Shown: positions 24,355 through 34,030, counted from the first letter of the stretch. The stretch is DNA of 64,000 bases from Streptomyces aidingensis (GCF_900112355.1 NZ_FOLM01000008.1:231048-295047); one strand, 5' to 3'. Numbers and translations: made by a program. The notes: generated by a model not told the origin, from the letters alone.

Positions 24355-26340
24355 ATGACCCATGCCACGCCGTCCCCCGGACCCGGCACCACCGGGACCG
24401 GGACCGCCACCGCGACGACCGCACTCCCGCGCCAGCCGGGCGACGCCGTTCACCCGGCGGACCACCGCCCGGCCGACCCCGGGCTCCCGCTCCGGGAGAG
24501 CACCGAGATCCAGGGCGACATCATCGCCGGCTTCAAGAAGGACCACGCACAGTTTCTCTTCCTGCGGTTCGGTGAACTCCCGCCCGCCCGGCGCTGGCTC
24601 AACCTCCTGCGCCACCGGATCGCCACCACCCTGGACGTCTCCCTCTACAACGAGGAGTTCCGCCGCGGCCATGCGATCACCGGCGGCGCCGACCCGGAGC
24701 GCAAAAAGGCGATCTGGCGCTGCGTCAGCTTCACCGCGGCCGGGCTGCGCTTCCTCACCGGGGATCCCGCGCTGTTCGGCGACTGTGACGCCCCCGCCCT
24801 GGTGGCGTTCCGGGAGGGCAGCGCCGTCCGCGCCGGACGCCTGGGCGACACCGGCGTCGACGCCCCCGAGCACTGGCTGTTCAGCGACGGCGCCCGGGAC
24901 GCCGAGCACACCGTGCACGCCGTGCTCACCCTCGCCGCCGACGAGGCCGAGGACCTGCGCTCCACCCTCTCCTGGGAGCGCAAGGACGCCGCCTCCCACC
25001 AGATCGCCATCCTCTTCGAACAGGACGGCGCCACCCTGCCGGGCACCCGCCGCGGCCGGGAGCACTTCGGCTTCAAGGACGGCGTCAGCGAGCCCGCCGT
25101 GCGCGGCTTCGACGAGCCCGACCCGGGGCATCCGCACTGGAAGCGCGACCGGCCCGGCACCCGGCTCATCCCGGCCGGGGAGTTCGTGATCGGCCATGAG
25201 CGCGTGCAGCCGCGCGGCGGGGACGGGCCGCTGCCGGCCGCGCCGGAGCTGCCCGGGTGGATGACCAACGGCTCCTTCCAGGTGGTCCGCCGCCTCGGCC
25301 AGGACGTGCCCGGCTGGTGGGCACAGATCACCGAGCAGCTCCAGGTGCTCAAGGAACAGCGGGTGGTCCCCGCCGGGACCACCGTCGAGTGGCTGGCGGC
25401 CCGGCTGGTGGGCCGCTGGCGCTCGGGCGTCCCGGTGCACAAGAGCCCGGACGCCGACCGGCCCGCCAACGCCGATCTGTCCCGCGACAACGACATCTCC
25501 TACGCCAACGACCCGGAGGGCAGAATCACCCCGCTCTTCTCCCATCTGCGCAAGACCAGCCCGCGCGACGGCCTCCGGCTCCATCCGGACAGCGCGGAGT
25601 TCGAGAAGGAGGCGACCAATCTGGACGGCCGCCGGATCATCCGGCGCGGCATCCCGTACGGCGAGCCCTTCGATCCGGCGGCCGGCGAGAAGAACGGCCC
25701 GGACGCGCCGCGCGGCCTGGTCTTCGTCTGCTACCAGAGCGATCTGGTCGCCCAGTTCGAGTTCATCCAGGAGGGGTGGATCGAGGCCAAGGACTTCCCG
25801 CACCGCTCACCCAGCGTGGGACGGGACCCGCTGTGCGGCTCGGACACCACGGTCGCCTTCCCGGACTCGGAGGACCTGGGCACCAAGGGCACGGTGCCAC
25901 TGCGCTTCCGGCAGTTCGTGCGCACCGAGGGCTCGGTCTACGCCTTCTGCCCCTCCCTGCACGCCCTGGAGAAACTGGCCGACGGCACCCTGCTGGAGGA
26001 GGGGGACCGGGTGATCCGGGCACCGTTCACCCTCAACGCCGGTGATCCGCCGCTCAGCAGCGGCAAGGCCCAGCTCCGCCTCCAGGCGGACGGCAATCTC
26101 ACCGTGCACAACGAACACCAGGAGCTGGTCTGGGAATCCCACACCGGCGGCAACGGCGGGGTCCGCCTCACCCTCCAGGCCGACGGCCGGCTCGCGATCC
26201 GCAATGCCTTCGACGAACTGCTGTGGACCAAACCGGCCAGGCCGGTGCCCGGTTCCGTGCTGGTGATCCGGGCGGACGGCAATGTGGCCCTGACCACCGA
26301 GGAGGGCCAGGTGCTCTGGGACACCGACACCGCGCACTGA
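24355..26340 (+). CDS. DyP-type heme peroxidase fused to a C-terminal bulb-type lectin domain
   Basis: About 661 residues. The ATG at 24355 has CCGGAGG upstream, only 44 bp after the oxidase. The DyP fold shows GFKDGVSEP with the catalytic D242 and the proximal heme ligand H397 in LFSHLRKTSP. The last 110 or so residues contain three repeats of the form LQADGNLTVHN / LQADGRLAIRN / IRADGNVALTT with W(E/T/D) ends, which is the B-lectin (mannose-binding) pattern. No Sec or Tat signal is visible in the Pro/Thr/Gly-rich N-terminus. The peroxidase could consume the peroxide made by the oxidase next to it. How the two would meet is unclear if this protein stays inside. Confidence 0.85.
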   Translation: MTHATPSPGPGTTGTGTATATTALPRQPGDAVHPADHRPADPGLPLRESTEIQGDIIAGFKKDHAQFLFLRFGELPPARRWLNLLRHRIATTLDVSLYNEEFRRGHAITGGADPERKKAIWRCVSFTAAGLRFLTGDPALFGDCDAPALVAFREGSAVRAGRLGDTGVDAPEHWLFSDGARDAEHTVHAVLTLAADEAEDLRSTLSWERKDAASHQIAILFEQDGATLPGTRRGREHFGFKDGVSEPAVRGFDEPDPGHPHWKRDRPGTRLIPAGEFVIGHERVQPRGGDGPLPAAPELPGWMTNGSFQVVRRLGQDVPGWWAQITEQLQVLKEQRVVPAGTTVEWLAARLVGRWRSGVPVHKSPDADRPANADLSRDNDISYANDPEGRITPLFSHLRKTSPRDGLRLHPDSAEFEKEATNLDGRRIIRRGIPYGEPFDPAAGEKNGPDAPRGLVFVCYQSDLVAQFEFIQEGWIEAKDFPHRSPSVGRDPLCGSDTTVAFPDSEDLGTKGTVPLRFRQFVRTEGSVYAFCPSLHALEKLADGTLLEEGDRVIRAPFTLNAGDPPLSSGKAQLRLQADGNLTVHNEHQELVWESHTGGNGGVRLTLQADGRLAIRNAFDELLWTKPARPVPGSVLVIRADGNVALTTEEGQVLWDTDTAH

Positions 26341-26372
26341 CCGCCCGCCCCGGCCCCTTCCGCCCCTTTGCC

Positions 26373-26411
26373 GTCCGGCCCCGGCTCCAGCCCCGCCGGC
26401 CGGGGCCGGAC
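26373..26411 (+). terminator. Terminator after the peroxidase gene
   Basis: A 13-bp stem (26373-26385 with 26399-26411) encloses a 13-nt loop, 33 bp after the stop codon. Confidence 0.7.
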
Positions 26412-26485
26412 CCGGGGCGGGGCGGCCCGGGCAGCGGCGCTTCCCGCATCGTGACAAGCTCCGGAACTCCGGGCGGGCACGGGCT

Positions 26486-26491
26486 TATAGT
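26486..26491 (+). promoter_or_regulatory. Candidate -10 box for gnd
   Basis: TATAGT stands out in GC-rich sequence 49 bp before the gnd start. I see no good -35 box at the expected distance. Confidence 0.4.
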
Positions 26492-26539
26492 GACGCGGTC
26501 CAGGACCCCGCCCGAACCAGGTCAGGAGTTGACCCCGCG

Positions 26540-27994
26540 ATGACGGCACCGACCGCAACCGCCCAGATCGGCGTCACCGGACTGGCGGTGATGGGCCGCA
26601 ATCTGGCGCGCAATCTCGCCCGCCACGGCTATGCCGTGGCCGTCCACAACCGCAGCGCCGAACGCACCGATGCCCTGGTCCGGGAGTTCGGCGACGAAGG
26701 GGTCTTCGTCCCGGCCAGGACCCCGGCCGAACTGGTCGCCGCGCTGCAACGGCCCCGCCGGGTCCTGCTGATGGTCCAGGCCGGGGCGCCCACCGACGCG
26801 GTGATCGAGGAGTTCGCGCCGCTGCTGGAGCCCGGCGACATCCTGGTGGACGGCGGCAACGCCCACTTCGCGGACACCCGCCGCCGGGAGGCGAAGCTGC
26901 GCGAGCGGGGCATCCATTTCGTCGGCACCGGGGTCTCCGGCGGTGAGGAGGGCGCGCTGCACGGGCCGTCCATGATGCCCGGCGGAAGCAAGGAGGCGTA
27001 CGAGGCGCTGGCGCCGCTGTTCCAGGACATCGCCGCCAAGGCCCCGGACGGCACCCCCACGGTGACCCACATCGGCCCGGACGGCGCCGGCCACTTCGTG
27101 AAGATGGTGCACAACGGCATCGAGTACAGCGACATGCAGCTCATCGGCGAGGCCTACGACCTGCTGCGCCAGGCCGCGGGCTATGAACCGGCCCGGATCG
27201 CCGAGATCTTCCGGGAGTGGAACCGGGGACGGCTGGGCTCCTATCTGATCGAGATCACCGCCGAGGTGCTGGCGCACACCGACGCCGCGACCGGGCGGCC
27301 GTTCGTGGACATCGTGGCCGACCGGGCCGGGCAGAAGGGCACCGGCCGCTGGACCGTGCAGACCGCGCTGGACCTGGGCACGCCGGTCACCGGCATCGCC
27401 GAGGCCGTCTTCGCCCGGGCGGTCTCCGGCCACACCCGGCTGCGCGAGGCGGCCCGCGCGCTGCCCGGCCCGGACCGGCCGGAACTGCATCCGGACGACG
27501 CCGCGCGCTTCGCCGAGCAGGTGGAGCAGGCACTCTACGCCTCCAAGGTGGTGGCCTACGCGCAGGGCTGGCACATGATCCAGGCGGCGAGCGAGGAGTA
27601 CGGCTGGGGCATCGACCCGGCGGCCGTGGCGGCCATCTGGCGGGCCGGCTCCATCGTCCGGGCCGGCTTCCTGGACCGGATCACCGCCGCCTACCGGGCC
27701 AATCCGGACCTGCCGGGGCTGCTGGCCGACGAGGGCTTCGCCCGCGAGGCGGGCGCGGCCCAGGCCGCCTGGCGGACCGTGGTCTCCACGGCGGTCCGGG
27801 ACGGTGTGCCGGTGCCCGGCTTCAGCTCGGCGCTGGCCTACTACGACTCGCTGCGCGCCGAGCGGCTGCCGGCCGCGCTGATCCAGGGCCAGCGCGACTT
27901 CTTCGGCGCCCACACCTACCGGCGCACCGACCGTGAAGGCAGCTACCACACCCTGTGGGCCACCCCGGACCGCCCGGAGACCCGCACCGAGTAG
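26540..27994 (+). CDS. gnd: 6-phosphogluconate dehydrogenase, decarboxylating
   Basis: A 484-residue enzyme. The ATG at 26540 has AGGAG about 11 bases upstream. It converts 6-phosphogluconate to ribulose 5-phosphate and CO2 with NADP reduction in the oxidative pentose phosphate pathway. The N-terminal Rossmann motif GLAVMGRNLARNL, the substrate-binding VSGGEEGA and the catalytic helix HFVKMVHNGIEY are intact. The C-terminal tail (HTYRRTDREGSYHTLW) is typical. Length matches the dimeric long form of the family. It is a single-gene unit with a terminator on each side. Confidence 0.95.
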   Translation: MTAPTATAQIGVTGLAVMGRNLARNLARHGYAVAVHNRSAERTDALVREFGDEGVFVPARTPAELVAALQRPRRVLLMVQAGAPTDAVIEEFAPLLEPGDILVDGGNAHFADTRRREAKLRERGIHFVGTGVSGGEEGALHGPSMMPGGSKEAYEALAPLFQDIAAKAPDGTPTVTHIGPDGAGHFVKMVHNGIEYSDMQLIGEAYDLLRQAAGYEPARIAEIFREWNRGRLGSYLIEITAEVLAHTDAATGRPFVDIVADRAGQKGTGRWTVQTALDLGTPVTGIAEAVFARAVSGHTRLREAARALPGPDRPELHPDDAARFAEQVEQALYASKVVAYAQGWHMIQAASEEYGWGIDPAAVAAIWRAGSIVRAGFLDRITAAYRANPDLPGLLADEGFAREAGAAQAAWRTVVSTAVRDGVPVPGFSSALAYYDSLRAERLPAALIQGQRDFFGAHTYRRTDREGSYHTLWATPDRPETRTE

Positions 27995-28010
27995 CCGGGG
28001 CTGCCGCGGA

Positions 28011-28053
28011 GCCCGGCCCGGCCGGCCGCGGAAGTGCGGCGGCCGGGCCGGGC
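28011..28053. terminator. Bidirectional terminator between gnd and the PLAT gene
   Basis: A long GC stem of about 18 bp with one bulge (28011-28029 with 28036-28053) has a loop of about 6 nt. It lies between convergent genes. Confidence 0.8.
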
Positions 28054-28086
28054 GGCGGACGGCCGTGCCGCCGCACCGCCGCGCGG

Positions 28087-28587
28087 TCAGCGGTGGATCC
28101 GCAGGAAGGTGCCGTTGTCGTCGGGGTACCAGCGCGATTCGTCGTTGTAGCCGTGGAACCGGGCGCCCTCGTTCATCTCGGTCCTGACGTGCCGCCAGTG
28201 GTCCCACCACCGCACGTCCAGCCGGTACTGGACGCCGATGACCTGGCCCAGCGAGCTGTCGGTGGTGATCGGGAAGTCACGCCGGCTGCCCTCGGGGAAG
28301 TCCCTGCCGAGGTACTTCCAGCCGGACTCGCCGTCCGTGCCGATCAGATTGACGTAGAGGTCGGAGTTGGTGTTGCCGGAGCCGTCGCCGGTCCCGGTGT
28401 AGACGGACACGGTGTAGTACGACGCCGCGGCCGTCACCTCGCCGCCGTCCGCGGGGGCGGCCACCGCCTGCGGGATGCCCAGCAGCGCGGCGAGCGTCGC
28501 GACGAGCGCCACCAGGAGCGAGCGGGCGGCCCGCCCTCGGTGCCGTGCGGTCGACGTCATTGGCGTCATTGGGGTCGTTGGTGTCAC
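28087..28587 (-). CDS. Small secreted PLAT/LH2 domain protein
   Basis: A 166-residue protein starting at GTG (28587) with GGAGG five bases upstream. After a Met/Thr/Pro-rich start comes a signal peptide (SLLVALVATLAALLGIPQAVA, cleavage near AVA-AP). The mature part (about 115 residues) is one PLAT/LH2 beta-sandwich: YTVSVYTGTGDGSGNTNSDLY, the LIGTDGES turn and the WKYLGRDFP strand. Such domains bind lipids, membranes or partner enzymes. No catalytic motif is present. It stands alone, so its partner is unknown. Confidence 0.78.
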   Translation of the reverse strand: MTPTTPMTPMTSTARHRGRAARSLLVALVATLAALLGIPQAVAAPADGGEVTAAASYYTVSVYTGTGDGSGNTNSDLYVNLIGTDGESGWKYLGRDFPEGSRRDFPITTDSSLGQVIGVQYRLDVRWWDHWRHVRTEMNEGARFHGYNDESRWYPDDNGTFLRIHR

Positions 28588-28883
28588 GGTTGCCTCCAGT
28601 GCTCGATTCGGACAGCCGGTCGAGCAACCGGCCCATCACTCACCGTAGCGATCCGGCTCTGTTCTGTAAGAGGCGTACGTTGTGGTTCAACAGGCTTGTG
28701 CCACGCCCCCGTTGTGACGCCCCGCCGGGCACAACGGTCCCCTTGGGCCGGACGCGTACCGCACGGCAGACTCATGCCCACCCGCCTCGGCGCGGCCCCT
28801 CGACGGCGCACTGCCCGGGGCGTGCGCCGTGCAGTGGGGCGGGCGCCGGTCGGGTGGCCGGCGGGAGCGGGGAGAATGAGAAG

Positions 28884-30212
28884 ATGACCATCAGCGGTAT
28901 CAATCCCGGCCTTGCCGCCGGCTGCCTCGCCGATCCGCATCTGCGTCCCGGTCCCGGCCCGGCCGGTCCCCGGGAGATCGTTGTCCTGGGTTCCACCGGC
29001 TCGATCGGCACGCAGGCCATCGACGTCGTGCTGCGCAACCCCGACCGCTTCACCGTCACCGGGCTCTCCGCGGCCGGCGGCCGGATCGGCCTGCTGGCCG
29101 AGCAGGCGCACCGGCTGCGGGTGCGCACCGTGGCCGTGGCCCGCGCCGGGGCGGTGCCCGCGCTGCGCGAGGCGCTGCGCGAGCGCTACGGCCCCGGCGA
29201 GCCGCTGCCCGAGATCCTGGCCGGGCCGGACGCCGCCGCAGAGCTGGCCGCCACCGAGTGCCACACCGTGCTCAACGGCATCACCGGCTCCATCGGCCTG
29301 GCCCCCACCCTGGCCGCCCTGGCCGCGGGCCGGGTGCTGGCGCTGGCCAACAAGGAATCGCTGATCGTCGGCGGTCCGCTGGTCACCGGGCTGGCCAGGC
29401 CCGGCCAGATCGTGCCGGTGGACTCCGAGCACTCCGCCCTCTTCCAGGCGCTGCTCGGCGGCACCCGCGGGGAGATCGCCCGTCTGGTGGTGACCGCCAG
29501 CGGCGGCCCGTTCCGCGGGCGGAGCCGGGCCGAGCTGGCCCGCGTCACCCCCGGGGACGCCCTGGCCCACCCCACCTGGGACATGGGCCCGGTGATCACC
29601 GTCAACTCCGCCACCCTGGTCAACAAGGGGCTGGAGGTGATCGAGGCGCATCTGCTGTACGACATCCCGTTCGAGCGGATCGAGGTCGTCGTCCACCCGC
29701 AGTCCTACATTCATTCCATGGTGGAGTTCACCGACGGCTCCACGCTGGCCCAGGCCGGTCCGCCGGACATGCGGATGCCCATCGCCCTGGGCATCGGCTG
29801 GCCGGACCGGGTCCCCGGCGCGGCCCCCGGCTGCGACTGGACCCGCGCCCACACCTGGGAATTCTTCCCGCTGGACACCGACGCCTTCCCGTCGGTGCCG
29901 CTGGCCCGCGAGGTGGGTACCCTCGGCGGTACCGCGCCCGCCGTGTTCAACGCGGCCAACGAGGAATGCGTGGACGCCTTCCTCGCCGGCCGGCTGCCGT
30001 TCACCGGGATCGTGGACACCGTCGCCAGGGTGGTCGAGGAGCATGTCGGCACGGCAGCCGCCGCGGCCGGCCCGACGGCCGCCGGAACCTCCCTCGGCCT
30101 GGCGGACGTCCTGGAAGCGGAGACCTGGGCCCGCCACCGGGCCCGGGAACTGACCGGAACGCCGGAGAAGACATCCGGGAAGACGCCCGAGGAAAAGGGG
30201 CTGCCACTGTGA
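28884..30212 (+). CDS. dxr: 1-deoxy-D-xylulose 5-phosphate reductoisomerase
   Basis: A 442-residue enzyme of the MEP isoprenoid pathway that rearranges and reduces DXP to MEP with NADPH and a divalent metal. The ATG at 28884 lies 9 bases after GGAG. The NADPH loop VLGSTGSIGTQAI, ALANKESLIVGG, the metal site PVDSEHSAL and the flexible loop HPTWDMGPVITVNSATLVNKGLE are intact. A C-terminal tail of about 30 low-complexity residues extends beyond the usual end. It overlaps the protease gene by GTGA, so the two are translationally coupled. Confidence 0.95.
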   Translation: MTISGINPGLAAGCLADPHLRPGPGPAGPREIVVLGSTGSIGTQAIDVVLRNPDRFTVTGLSAAGGRIGLLAEQAHRLRVRTVAVARAGAVPALREALRERYGPGEPLPEILAGPDAAAELAATECHTVLNGITGSIGLAPTLAALAAGRVLALANKESLIVGGPLVTGLARPGQIVPVDSEHSALFQALLGGTRGEIARLVVTASGGPFRGRSRAELARVTPGDALAHPTWDMGPVITVNSATLVNKGLEVIEAHLLYDIPFERIEVVVHPQSYIHSMVEFTDGSTLAQAGPPDMRMPIALGIGWPDRVPGAAPGCDWTRAHTWEFFPLDTDAFPSVPLAREVGTLGGTAPAVFNAANEECVDAFLAGRLPFTGIVDTVARVVEEHVGTAAAAAGPTAAGTSLGLADVLEAETWARHRARELTGTPEKTSGKTPEEKGLPL

Positions 30213-31510
30213 CCACCCTGATGTTCGTCCTCGGCATACTCATCTTCGTCGTCGGACTGCTGTTCTCCATCGCCTGGCACGAGCTGGGCCACCTCTCCAC
30301 GGCCAAGATGTTCGGCATCCGGGTCCCGCAGTACATGGTCGGCTTCGGTCCCACCCTGTGGTCCCGCCGCAGGGGCGAGACCGAGTACGGCATCAAGGCC
30401 ATCCCGCTCGGCGGCTACATCCGCATGATCGGCATGTTCCCGCCCGGTGACGACGGCCGCATCCGCCAGCGCTCCACCTCGCCGTTCCGCGGCATGATCG
30501 AGGACGCCCGGGCCGCCGCCTACGAGGAGCTGCGCCCCGGCGACGAGAAGCGGCTGTTCTACACCCGCAAGCCGTGGAAGCGGATCATCGTGATGGCCGC
30601 CGGGCCGGGCATGAATCTGATCCTGGCGGTGGCGATCTTCCTCGGTGTGCTGATGTCCTTCGGCATCAACCAGACCACCACCACCGTCGCCCAGGTCGCC
30701 GAGTGCGTCGTCCCGCAGAGCGAGCAGCGCGACGAGTGCCGGGCCGGCGATCCGGCGGCGCCCGCGGCCGAGGCCGGCCTGAAGGCCGGTGACACCATCG
30801 TCGCCTTCAACGGCGAACCGGTCACCGGGTGGAGCGAGCTCCAGAACGCCATCCGCGACACCACCGGCCCCGCCCGGGTCACCGTCGAGCGGGACGGCAC
30901 CACCGTCGACCTCTACCCCACCCTGATCGAGAACCAGGTGGCCAAGCTGGACGACGACGGCTATGTGGAGGGCGAGTTCGTCACGGCCGGCTTTCTCGGC
31001 TTCACCCCGGCCGGCGGCATCGTCAAGCAGGACTTCCCGCAGGCCGTCTCCTACATGGGCGACATCATGGTCTCCGGTCTGGACGCCCTGATCGGGCTGC
31101 CCGGCAAGATCCCCGGCCTGTGGGACGCGGCGCTGGGCAACGGCGAACGGGAGGCGGACTCCCCGGTCGGCGTGGTGGGCGCGGCCCGGGTGGGCGGTGA
31201 GGTCTTCACCCTGGACATCCCGGCCAGCCAGCAGGTGGCCACCTTCCTGTTCATGCTGGCCGCCTTCAACCTCTCCCTGTTCCTGTTCAACATGCTGCCG
31301 CTGCTGCCGCTGGACGGCGGGCACATCGCCGGGGCGCTGTGGGAATCCGCCCGCCGCAATGTCGCCAGGGCGCTGCGCCGCCCCGACCCCGGACCGTTCG
31401 ACGTGGCCAAGCTGATGCCGGTGGCCTATGTGGTGGCGGGCATCTTCATCTGCTTCACGCTGCTGGTGCTCGCCGCCGACATCGTCTCCCCGGTCCGGCT
31501 GGCCGGCTAG
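30209..31510 (+). CDS. rseP: Site-2 (RseP/Rip1-type) intramembrane zinc metalloprotease
   Basis: A 433-residue membrane protease starting at the GTG that overlaps the dxr stop. It has the zinc motif H24-E-L-G-H28 in the first membrane helix, a membrane-associated beta region (IPLGGYIRMIGMFPPGD), a second helix near residue 130-150, one PDZ domain (about 185-270, EAGLKAGDTIVAFNG) and the third metal ligand in LLPLDGGH. Two C-terminal membrane segments complete the fold. It cleaves membrane-embedded anti-sigma factors or other membrane proteins. Its place between dxr and ispG is conserved across actinobacteria, although it is not an isoprenoid enzyme. Confidence 0.94.
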   Translation: MTTLMFVLGILIFVVGLLFSIAWHELGHLSTAKMFGIRVPQYMVGFGPTLWSRRRGETEYGIKAIPLGGYIRMIGMFPPGDDGRIRQRSTSPFRGMIEDARAAAYEELRPGDEKRLFYTRKPWKRIIVMAAGPGMNLILAVAIFLGVLMSFGINQTTTTVAQVAECVVPQSEQRDECRAGDPAAPAAEAGLKAGDTIVAFNGEPVTGWSELQNAIRDTTGPARVTVERDGTTVDLYPTLIENQVAKLDDDGYVEGEFVTAGFLGFTPAGGIVKQDFPQAVSYMGDIMVSGLDALIGLPGKIPGLWDAALGNGEREADSPVGVVGAARVGGEVFTLDIPASQQVATFLFMLAAFNLSLFLFNMLPLLPLDGGHIAGALWESARRNVARALRRPDPGPFDVAKLMPVAYVVAGIFICFTLLVLAADIVSPVRLAG

Positions 31511-31730
31511 CCGGACCGGACCGGGGTACGCGCGGGGCGGACGGGACACCGGCCGCCGCCCGGGACCGGCGGGGGCCATGGGCCGTCGCCCTTGGCATCC
31601 GCCGGCCGTCCGGGTGCCGTACGCTCAGTACCGTCCGGACCGGCCGAGCGGCTGCAGACTTCTCCGGCCCCCAAGACCAGACCGGACCGATCCGAAGTCC
31701 GATGAACCACACGTGGGGTTGCACACGCCG

Positions 31731-32888
31731 ATGACCGCCATCTCGCTGGGTATGCCGTCCGTTCCGCTGAAGCTGGCCGAGCGCCGGCGCTCGCGCCGGC
31801 TTCAGGTCGGTTCGGTGGCGGTGGGCGGTGACGCCCCCGTCTCCGTGCAGTCGATGACCACCACCCGTACCTCCGATGTGGGTGCGACATTGCAGCAGAT
31901 CGCGGAGCTGACCGCGTCGGGCTGCCAGATCGTCCGGGTGGCCTGCCCCACCCAGGACGACGCGGACGCGCTGCCGGTGATCGCCCGCAAGTCGCAGATC
32001 CCGGTGATCGCGGACATCCACTTCCAGCCGAAGTATGTCTTCGCGGCCATCGACGCCGGCTGCGCGGCGGTGCGGGTGAATCCGGGGAACATCAAGCAGT
32101 TCGACGACCGGGTGGGGGAGATCGCGCGGGCGGCCTCGCAGAGCGGTACCCCGATCCGGATCGGGGTGAACGCCGGATCGCTGGACAGGCGGCTGCTGGC
32201 CAAGTACGGCAAGGCGACCCCGGAGGCGCTGGTGGAGTCGGCGCTGTGGGAGTGCTCGCTGTTCGAGGAGCACGGCTTCACCGATATCAAGATCTCGGTG
32301 AAGCACAACGACCCGGTGGTGATGGTCAACGCCTACCGGCTGCTGGCGCAGAAGTGCGACTACCCGCTGCATCTGGGGGTGACCGAGGCGGGTCCGGCCT
32401 TCCAGGGGACGATCAAGTCGGCGGTGGCCTTCGGCGCGCTGCTCAGCGAGGGGATCGGGGACACCATCCGGGTGTCGCTGTCGGCGCCTCCGGTGGAGGA
32501 GGTCAAGGTCGGTATCCAGATCCTGGAGTCTCTCGGTCTGCGCGAGCGGGGACTGGAGATCGTTTCCTGCCCCTCCTGCGGGCGCGCGCAGGTGGATGTG
32601 TACAAGCTGGCCGAAGAGGTCACCGCGGGGCTGGAGGGGATGGAGGTGCCGCTGCGGGTGGCCGTGATGGGGTGTGTGGTCAACGGCCCCGGAGAGGCGC
32701 GGGAGGCCGATCTGGGGGTGGCATCGGGCAATGGCAAGGGCCAGATCTTTGTGAAGGGGCAGGTGATCAAGACCGTGCCGGAGTCGAAGATCGTCGAGAC
32801 CCTGATCGAGGAGGCGATGAAGATCGCCGAGCAGATGGCGGCCGACGGCACCCCCTCCGGCGAACCGCAGATCTCGGTGGCCGGCTGA
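31731..32888 (+). CDS. ispG: 4-hydroxy-3-methylbut-2-en-1-yl diphosphate synthase (flavodoxin)
   Basis: A 385-residue MEP-pathway enzyme that reduces MEcPP to HMBPP using a [4Fe-4S] cluster. The cluster ligands are C280 and C283 (SCPSCGR) and C315 (MGCVVNGPGE), with the fourth ligand Glu in NGPGE. The N-terminal barrel begins with VSVQSMTTTRTSD. The ATG at 31731 gives the length normal for Streptomyces, although the upstream ribosome site is weak. A 220-bp gap from the protease gene may hold its own promoter (TACGCT near 31620 is a possible -10). Confidence 0.95.
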   Translation: MTAISLGMPSVPLKLAERRRSRRLQVGSVAVGGDAPVSVQSMTTTRTSDVGATLQQIAELTASGCQIVRVACPTQDDADALPVIARKSQIPVIADIHFQPKYVFAAIDAGCAAVRVNPGNIKQFDDRVGEIARAASQSGTPIRIGVNAGSLDRRLLAKYGKATPEALVESALWECSLFEEHGFTDIKISVKHNDPVVMVNAYRLLAQKCDYPLHLGVTEAGPAFQGTIKSAVAFGALLSEGIGDTIRVSLSAPPVEEVKVGIQILESLGLRERGLEIVSCPSCGRAQVDVYKLAEEVTAGLEGMEVPLRVAVMGCVVNGPGEAREADLGVASGNGKGQIFVKGQVIKTVPESKIVETLIEEAMKIAEQMAADGTPSGEPQISVAG

Positions 32889-32973
32889 GCAGCCCCGGGC
32901 GGCGGCCCCCGCGCCGCCGTCGCGCGCCCGGACGGCCCGGGCGTTCCGCATCCTCGCCGGGCACCCACGCCGA

Positions 32974-33007
32974 GGGCGGTGCCGGCCCCACCGGGCCGGC
33001 ACCGCCC
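32974..33007 (+). terminator. Terminator after ispG
   Basis: A perfect 15-bp stem (32974-32988 with 32993-33007) with a 4-nt loop is followed by TTCCCC. It lies in the 293-bp gap before the GNAT gene, which holds nothing else I can identify. Confidence 0.88.
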
Positions 33008-33181
33008 TTCCCCGTCGCCCGTCGCCCGGCACGCGGATGCCCGTCCCGGCGGGCGGCACCGGGTACAGTGCCTCCACACCGCCCGCTCACCCGCTCCTCT
33101 GCACCACCCGCACCACCCGCACCGTCCGCTCCGCGCCTCCTGCCATCCCTGTCGTCCCCGAGTGGCAAGGCTTTTCCGCCC

Positions 33182-34030
33182 GTGCTGATTGCGCCCTCCA
33201 CGCGGGTCCTCGAACCCGCCGAGCTCAGCGACGCCCTGGCCGTCCTCGACCGGGACCCGGTCGCCAACGCCTTCGTCACCTCCCGGGTGCTGGAGTGCGG
33301 ACTGGACCCGGTGCGGCTGGGCGGCGAGATGTGGGGCTGGTACCCGCACGGCAGACTCTCCGCGCTCTGCTACTCCGGCGCCAATCTGGTGCCGCTCTCC
33401 GCCGGCCCGGACGCGGTGCGCTCCTTCGCCGAGCGGGCCGTGCGCCAGGGACGGGTGTGCTCCTCCATCGTCGGCCGCGCGGACTCCACCGCCGCCCTGT
33501 GGGCCCTGCTGGAACCCTTCTGGGGACCGGCCAGGGAGGTGCGGGCCCGCCAGCCCCTGCTCACCGCCACCGCCATGCCCCGGGGCATCACCCCCGACCC
33601 CCGGGTGCGCCGGGTGCGGCGCAACGAGATGGACCTGGTGATGCCCGCGGCCGTCGCCATGTTCACCGAGGAGGTCGGCGTCTCCCCGCTGAGCGCGCCC
33701 GACGGCGGCCTGGCCTACCAGTCCCGGATCGCCGAGACCGTCGGCCACGGCCGCTGCTTCGTCCGGGTCGAGGACGGCCGGGTGGTCTTCAAGGCCGAGA
33801 TCGGCGCGGTCACCCCCCGGGTCTGCCAGATCCAGGGCGTGTGGACGGCCCCGGACCGGCGCGGCCGGGGCCTGGCCGTCGCGGGACTGGCCACCGTGCT
33901 GCGGCACGCCTTCGCCGAGTGCTCACCCGTGGCCAGCCTCTACGTCAACGACTTCAACGCGCCCGCCCGCGCCGTCTACCGCCGCCTGGGCTTCACCGGG
34001 ACCGGCATGCTGATGAGCGTCCTGTTCTGA
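33182..34030 (+). CDS. GNAT acetyltransferase with N-terminal DUF4081
   Basis: A 282-residue protein starting at GTG (33182), with AAGG about 10 bases upstream. Residues about 1-140 match the DUF4081 pattern that often precedes a GNAT domain in actinobacteria (DPVANAFVTSRV). Residues 150-282 form the GNAT fold, with the acetyl-CoA loop APDRRGRGLAVAG and the late strand NAPARAVYRRLGF. The acceptor is unknown. It is regularly found just after ispG in Streptomyces, as far as I remember. Confidence 0.85.
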   Translation: MLIAPSTRVLEPAELSDALAVLDRDPVANAFVTSRVLECGLDPVRLGGEMWGWYPHGRLSALCYSGANLVPLSAGPDAVRSFAERAVRQGRVCSSIVGRADSTAALWALLEPFWGPAREVRARQPLLTATAMPRGITPDPRVRRVRRNEMDLVMPAAVAMFTEEVGVSPLSAPDGGLAYQSRIAETVGHGRCFVRVEDGRVVFKAEIGAVTPRVCQIQGVWTAPDRRGRGLAVAGLATVLRHAFAECSPVASLYVNDFNAPARAVYRRLGFTGTGMLMSVLF

